Position numbers and translations under genes: made by a program. Positions 60,473-64,000 of a DNA stretch of 64,000 nt are shown here, piece by piece (positions within the stretch are counted from its first letter, which is position 1; every line of letters begins with the position of its first letter). Origin of the DNA: Microbacterium rhizosphaerae (GTDB lineage: Bacteria > Actinomycetota > Actinomycetes > Actinomycetales > Microbacteriaceae); NCBI RefSeq assembly GCF_034120055.1, contig NZ_CP139368.1:744001-808000 (forward strand), given 5' to 3'. A model generated the notes under the pieces. The model saw only the letters and a list, made by a program, of their open reading frames with translations, did no database searches and was not told where the DNA came from.

Positions 60473-62739
60473 GTCTTCTGATCGGCCGCGACGGCGACGT
60501 CGCGCGCGTGGAGCAGCTGCTCTTCGGGCCGGCGCCGGTCCCGATCCTGACGATCATCGGACCATCCGGCATCGGCAAGACCCGCTTCGTCCGCGAGGTC
60601 GTCGACCGGGCCGCTGTCGCTCGCGAACCCGTCGCGGTGCGCGACGCGCAGGATGACGGGGCGCCCGAGGGGGCGCTCCTCGTCGTGGACGAGCCCGACC
60701 TCAGCGTGTCGCGAGCCCGGCAGTTGACGAGCTGCACGCTGCAGCGCCGGCCCGGGGCTCAGGTGATCGTGACCTCCCTGGCCCCGCTGCGCATCCCCAG
60801 GGAGCGGCCGTACCGGCTCGAGCGTCTCGCCCCCGAACCGGATGCCGTCGCGCTCTTCACCGAAGCTGTGGCGCCGCAGCGACGTGCCGAGCTCGACCCC
60901 GTCCAGGTGGCTGCGCTGTGCGTCGAGTTGGGAGGGCTCCCGCTGGCCGTCCAGGCCGCGGCCGTGCTGTCGGAGGCCGTACCTCCCGAGCATCTGCTGC
61001 GACGTCTGAGCGAGGCACGCCTGCTCGACGTGCTCGGAGACGTGGTGCTGCCCGACGACCGCACGCTGCGCGGCGCGATCACGCGCACCTACAACGAGCT
61101 GTCGGACGTGGATCAGATCCTGCTGGCGAGCCTGTCCGCCCTGCCGCCGGGCTTCACGGTCGCTGCGGCGGTCGCCGTGCTCGGACGCAGCGAAGGGGCC
61201 GTGCTCACCGGGCTCGCGCGATTGACGACAGCGGGCGTGCTCACCCGGTCGGCGACCGGGATCGGCGGTCCGCGCTTCGCCGTTCCGCGCTCCCTGCGCG
61301 AGATCTCGCGTGAGACGATGACGGCGCCCCGCGCGGCGCGTACGGCAGCCGTCCGGCATTACCGGGCGCTCGCGATCGACAGCGCGCGACTCTCGGTGGC
61401 GGGGGAGGACCTGCGGGCACTGGCTCGCGTCCGCGACGACGAGATGGCGCTGCGCGACTCCGCGGTCCAGCTGTCCACGGTCGGCGACGCGGTCGGAGCG
61501 CTCGAGCTCGAGCTCGGGGTCGCTGTCGCGTCGCTGTCGCTCCGCTGGGATGCGGAAGCCTCCGCGCGACTGGAGCGGCGTCGCCAGGCGGCCGCAGACG
61601 CGGCCTCGCCGGCGCTCCGGCTGCAGGCGCAGCTGCGCTCGGGGCGGCTGGCCGTGGAGCACGCGGTCGACCTGCCGACGCCACGAGGTCCCCTGATCGG
61701 CCGCGCTCTCGACGGGGTCGCCGCGGCGCATGCCCTCGGCGATCCGGTACTCATCGCCCTGGCCGTCGGATTCGCCGTCGAGGCCGTCATGGATGCCGGC
61801 GAGCCGTCGGCGGCCGAGCGACTGATCGTCCCGGCACGGGGGCTGGATGCCGATCCTTCCGTGTGCGCCCCGCTGCACGCGTGGGAGGCGGTATTGCAGG
61901 CGCTGGATGGACAGACCGACGCCGCTCTCGACACCATGGCGCAGGCCCGCGAGCTGCTCAGGAACCCCGGCTCGTCCCGAGGACTGCTCGCCGCCGAGGT
62001 CGGCCTCGCCGCGCACGTGGCTGAGGCGTCGGGTCCGCTCGGCCTGCCCCGCCTGCTGGCGGATGCGCGCCGCCTCGGCGATCGCCACCTCGAGGCGCGG
62101 ATCCTCACCCTGCTCGCCGGCTCCCTCCTGCATCGGGGCGAGACCGCGGAGGCGGTGCGCGTCGCGCGGGAGGTCTTGCAGCTCGTCGAGTCGCACGGAG
62201 GCTCCGGTGCCGCGACGGCGACCGTCGGGGCCCTCGCGACGATCGCGCACGGCGCGGCCGCGGGCGACGAGCTCTTCGCCGCCGTCCGGCTGCAGGAGGC
62301 GCTGCGCGGCGCCGCGCCGCGCGCGGCTGCGCTCGCGCTCGGACCCGCCGGCGACCGCATCGACCGTCGGCGCGAGACGCTCACCGCCCGCGACGTCGAG
62401 CGAGCGGTCCACGAGGCGTCCGCGTGGACGCTGGCGGATGCCGTCGGCGCGGGTCGCGCGCTGGCTGAGGCGCTCTCTCGTCCCGGCTCCGGTCCCGCGT
62501 CCGTCGCCCCCGATGCGTTCTCCGCGACGGGGACCAGCACGCTGACGCCGCGCGAACGGGACGTTCTGATCGAGCTGGCGCGTGGCGCCAGCAACAAGGC
62601 GATCGGCGACGCGCTCGGCCTGACGCCGAAGACCGTGATGCATCACTCCCAGGCGATCTACCGCAAGCTGGGCGTGCACACGCGTGCCGAGGCTGCTGTC
62701 GTTGCGGTGCGTCAGGGCCTCGTGCCCACCCGCGACTGA
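60469..62739 (+). CDS. LuxR family regulator with AAA/NB-ARC-like ATPase domain
   Basis: 756 residues: an N-terminal P-loop ATPase with Walker A GPSGIGKT (31-38) and Walker B ALLVVDEPD, an NB-ARC/LAL-like helical region, a long TPR-like helical middle, and a C-terminal LuxR helix-turn-helix (TPRERDVLIELARGASNKAIGDALGLTPKTV). The GTG start overlaps the stop codon of the giant adhesin gene (GTGA at 60469-60472), so the two genes should be co-transcribed and translationally coupled, which suggests feedback control of the adhesin. The protein's effector is unknown. A 21-base duplication at its 3' end changes the last codons region. Confidence 0.87.
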   Translation: MSLLIGRDGDVARVEQLLFGPAPVPILTIIGPSGIGKTRFVREVVDRAAVAREPVAVRDAQDDGAPEGALLVVDEPDLSVSRARQLTSCTLQRRPGAQVIVTSLAPLRIPRERPYRLERLAPEPDAVALFTEAVAPQRRAELDPVQVAALCVELGGLPLAVQAAAVLSEAVPPEHLLRRLSEARLLDVLGDVVLPDDRTLRGAITRTYNELSDVDQILLASLSALPPGFTVAAAVAVLGRSEGAVLTGLARLTTAGVLTRSATGIGGPRFAVPRSLREISRETMTAPRAARTAAVRHYRALAIDSARLSVAGEDLRALARVRDDEMALRDSAVQLSTVGDAVGALELELGVAVASLSLRWDAEASARLERRRQAAADAASPALRLQAQLRSGRLAVEHAVDLPTPRGPLIGRALDGVAAAHALGDPVLIALAVGFAVEAVMDAGEPSAAERLIVPARGLDADPSVCAPLHAWEAVLQALDGQTDAALDTMAQARELLRNPGSSRGLLAAEVGLAAHVAEASGPLGLPRLLADARRLGDRHLEARILTLLAGSLLHRGETAEAVRVAREVLQLVESHGGSGAATATVGALATIAHGAAAGDELFAAVRLQEALRGAAPRAAALALGPAGDRIDRRRETLTARDVERAVHEASAWTLADAVGAGRALAEALSRPGSGPASVAPDAFSATGTSTLTPRERDVLIELARGASNKAIGDALGLTPKTVMHHSQAIYRKLGVHTRAEAAVVAVRQGLVPTRD

Positions 62740-62761
62740 CTCGTGCCCACCCGCGGCTGAC
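62720..62761. repeat. 21-bp tandem duplication over the LuxR gene stop
   Basis: 62720-62740 and 62741-62761 are two 21-base units differing at one base. The first encodes the last residues and stop of the regulator; the second is outside it. It is a recent slip or duplication with no effect on the protein. Confidence 0.8.
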
Positions 62762-62786
62762 TCGGGTCGGCCGAGACGGAACTCGG

Positions 62787-63629
62787 TCAGGCGAGTCGCA
62801 GCTCGGCGGCGATCGCGCGCAGGGCGGGGAGGGCGTCGTCGCGCGCGGGCACGACCTGCACCGACACGTGGTCCGCCCCGGCGTCCAGATGCTCCCGGAT
62901 GCGTGCGGCGAGGGCCGCGGCATCCCCCTGTGCGACGATGGCGTCCGTCAGCCGGTCGCTGCCCGGGGGCTCGACGTCCTGCTCGCTGAATCCGCCGCGC
63001 CGCATCGTGGTGGTGTAGTTCGACATGCCCAGGTAGCGCGTGAGGAACGTGCGCGCGGACTCGCGGGCCCTCTCCTCGTCGGAGTCGAGCACCACCGTCT
63101 GCTCGGGCGCGACGAGCACCCCGTCGCCGAGCGCCTCGCGCTCCTGTGTGCTCTGGGCCGGGATCGTCAGGTACGGATGCGTGCCCGCGCTGCGCTCCGC
63201 GGCGAGCCGGAGCATCCGCGGCCCGAGCGCCGAGATCACCCGCCGGTGCGTCGGCACACCGTGCTCATCGAGCACGTCGAGGTAGCGGTTCGTCGCGTCG
63301 AGCGGACGCACCCGCTCGGGCGTCGCCTCGCGGTGCCCCGACCCGATGCCGAGCAGGAACCGCCCGGGATGCTTCGCGTCGATGCGGTGGAAGGATGCGG
63401 CGACCTCCGCCGCGTCGGCCTTCCAGATGTTCACGACGCCTGTCGCGAGGTGCAGCCGCTCGGTCGCGTCGAGCATCCGCTCCACGGCCTCGAGGTCGGC
63501 TCCCGGCGAATAGCCGAGCCACAGCGCGCCATAGCCCAGGCTCTCGATCTCGGACGCGAACGCGGCATCCACCTGCGTGAATCCCCGCCACACGCCCACC
63601 GTTCCGAGGGTGTCGCTCCATGTGCTCAT
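62787..63629 (-). CDS. luciferase-like F420-type oxidoreductase (TIGR03620-like)
   Basis: 280 residues with LLM-class features: VGVWRGFTQVDAAFASEIESLGYGALWLGYSPGADL at the start, ATGVVNIWKADAAEVAASFHRID, GRFLLGIGSGHRE, and an AGADHVSVQVVPARDD ending. This layout matches the actinobacterial F420-dependent group TIGR03620. ATG at 63629 follows GAAGGAG, which fixes the start; longer frames add unrelated residues. It is convergent with the LuxR-type gene, 47 bases between stops. The substrate is unknown. Together with cofE it supports F420 use. Confidence 0.85.
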   Translation of the reverse strand: MSTWSDTLGTVGVWRGFTQVDAAFASEIESLGYGALWLGYSPGADLEAVERMLDATERLHLATGVVNIWKADAAEVAASFHRIDAKHPGRFLLGIGSGHREATPERVRPLDATNRYLDVLDEHGVPTHRRVISALGPRMLRLAAERSAGTHPYLTIPAQSTQEREALGDGVLVAPEQTVVLDSDEERARESARTFLTRYLGMSNYTTTMRRGGFSEQDVEPPGSDRLTDAIVAQGDAAALAARIREHLDAGADHVSVQVVPARDDALPALRAIAAELRLA

Positions 63630-63663
63630 CGCGCTCCTTCCGTCGTCGCCGGACGCGGCGCGG

Positions 63664-64000
63664 TCACACCACCGACACCGCGATCTGATGCCATCCTGAC
63701 GCACCGTCGGGGGCCGGGGGCGCCTGCGTGCTGGTCTGCTGCTCGCCGGTCGCGCTCGTCGCCCGGCACCGTACGGTGTGCGAGCCGGACGCCGCCGACC
63801 ACGGCAGCCGCCACTGCACCCACGTGTCGTCCGAGATCGCGGTGGCCAGCTCGGCCTTCTGCCACGGCCCGTCGTCGATCTGCACCTCGACTCCGCTCAC
63901 ACCGACGTGCTGCTGCCAGGCGACGCCGGCGAGCATCACGGTTCCGGCGGTGACCGAGGCGCCGTCGCGCGGCACGTCGATGCGCGACTCGAGCTTGATC
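63664..64000 (-). CDS. molybdopterin-dependent oxidoreductase, C-terminal part (5' truncated)
   Basis: About 112 residues are visible; the frame is open to the window edge. IDVPRDGASVTAGTVMLAGVAW, GVSGVEVQIDDGPWQKAELA, DTWVQWRLPW and SGSHTVRCRATSATGEQQT match the Mo-co oxidoreductase dimerisation (sulfite-oxidase-type C-terminal) domain. The catalytic domain is outside the window. It stops 35 bases before the start of the LLM gene on the same strand, so the two may be one transcript. Confidence 0.82.
   Translation of the reverse strand, partial: IKLESRIDVPRDGASVTAGTVMLAGVAWQQHVGVSGVEVQIDDGPWQKAELATAISDDTWVQWRLPWSAASGSHTVRCRATSATGEQQTSTQAPPAPDGASGWHQIAVSVV

Noticed and set aside
1..64000. Prophage, insertion sequence or genomic-island borders
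   Set aside because: No transposase, integrase, tRNA gene or flanking direct repeats were found around the giant gene or elsewhere.

Overview
The window is GC-rich DNA from an actinobacterium, most likely Microbacterium or a close relative in the Microbacteriaceae. The reasons are the codon bias, frequent GTG/TTG starts, coenzyme F420 genes, a bifunctional PutA without a DNA-binding domain, and LacI-controlled sugar ABC operons lacking their own ATPase. The genus is inferred from style, not from a marker gene. No rRNA, tRNA, IS element or CRISPR array was seen.

Layout: 1-894 is the 3' end of a membrane cytochrome b gene. 984-3849 is a histidine kinase / response regulator / DUF4097-like operon closed by a hairpin terminator. 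3952-6118 holds a luciferase-like F420-type oxidoreductase, convergent with a GNAT acetyltransferase-cofE pair. 6315-8571 holds a thioesterase, a small membrane coiled-coil protein and a polysaccharide deacetylase. 8613-13330 is a LysR regulator divergent from putA. 13331-23839 is an arabinofuranoside utilisation locus: a secreted CE1-type esterase, two paralogous LacI repressors, a lipoprotein binding protein, two permeases, a GH51 arabinofuranosidase and an alditol-oxidase-like flavoprotein. CAACGTTG-type operators sit at the esterase, regulator and binding-protein promoters. 23946-27191 holds a quinone-oxidoreductase-like MDR protein, then an overlapping dimethylargininase / ornithine aminotransferase pair. 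With PutA this pair could feed arginine-derived carbon to glutamate.

The second half is dominated by one uninterrupted gene, 27335-60472, for a secreted protein of about 11,045 residues. In order it has a signal peptide; Thr/Pro-rich linkers; an N-terminal matrixin-like zinc-protease domain (HELGHVLGLDH); a very long beta-strand-repeat region resembling LktA-family filamentous adhesins; four CBM5/12-like modules inside that region; RTX calcium-binding repeats; nine ~140-residue repeats each carrying a perfect EF-hand-like loop; a TPGYWKNH module; two Calx-beta domains; a second matrixin-like domain (HELGHVLGLEH); and a C-terminal membrane anchor. The two matched metzincin domains bracket the whole protein. 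A LuxR-type regulator with an AAA ATPase domain overlaps the giant gene's stop codon, and an 18-bp perfect palindrome lies upstream of the giant gene. This giant adhesin, its double protease bracket and its coupled regulator are the best candidates for something undescribed.

The window closes with a second F420-type luciferase-like oxidoreductase and the C-terminal part of a sulfite-oxidase-type molybdopterin enzyme.
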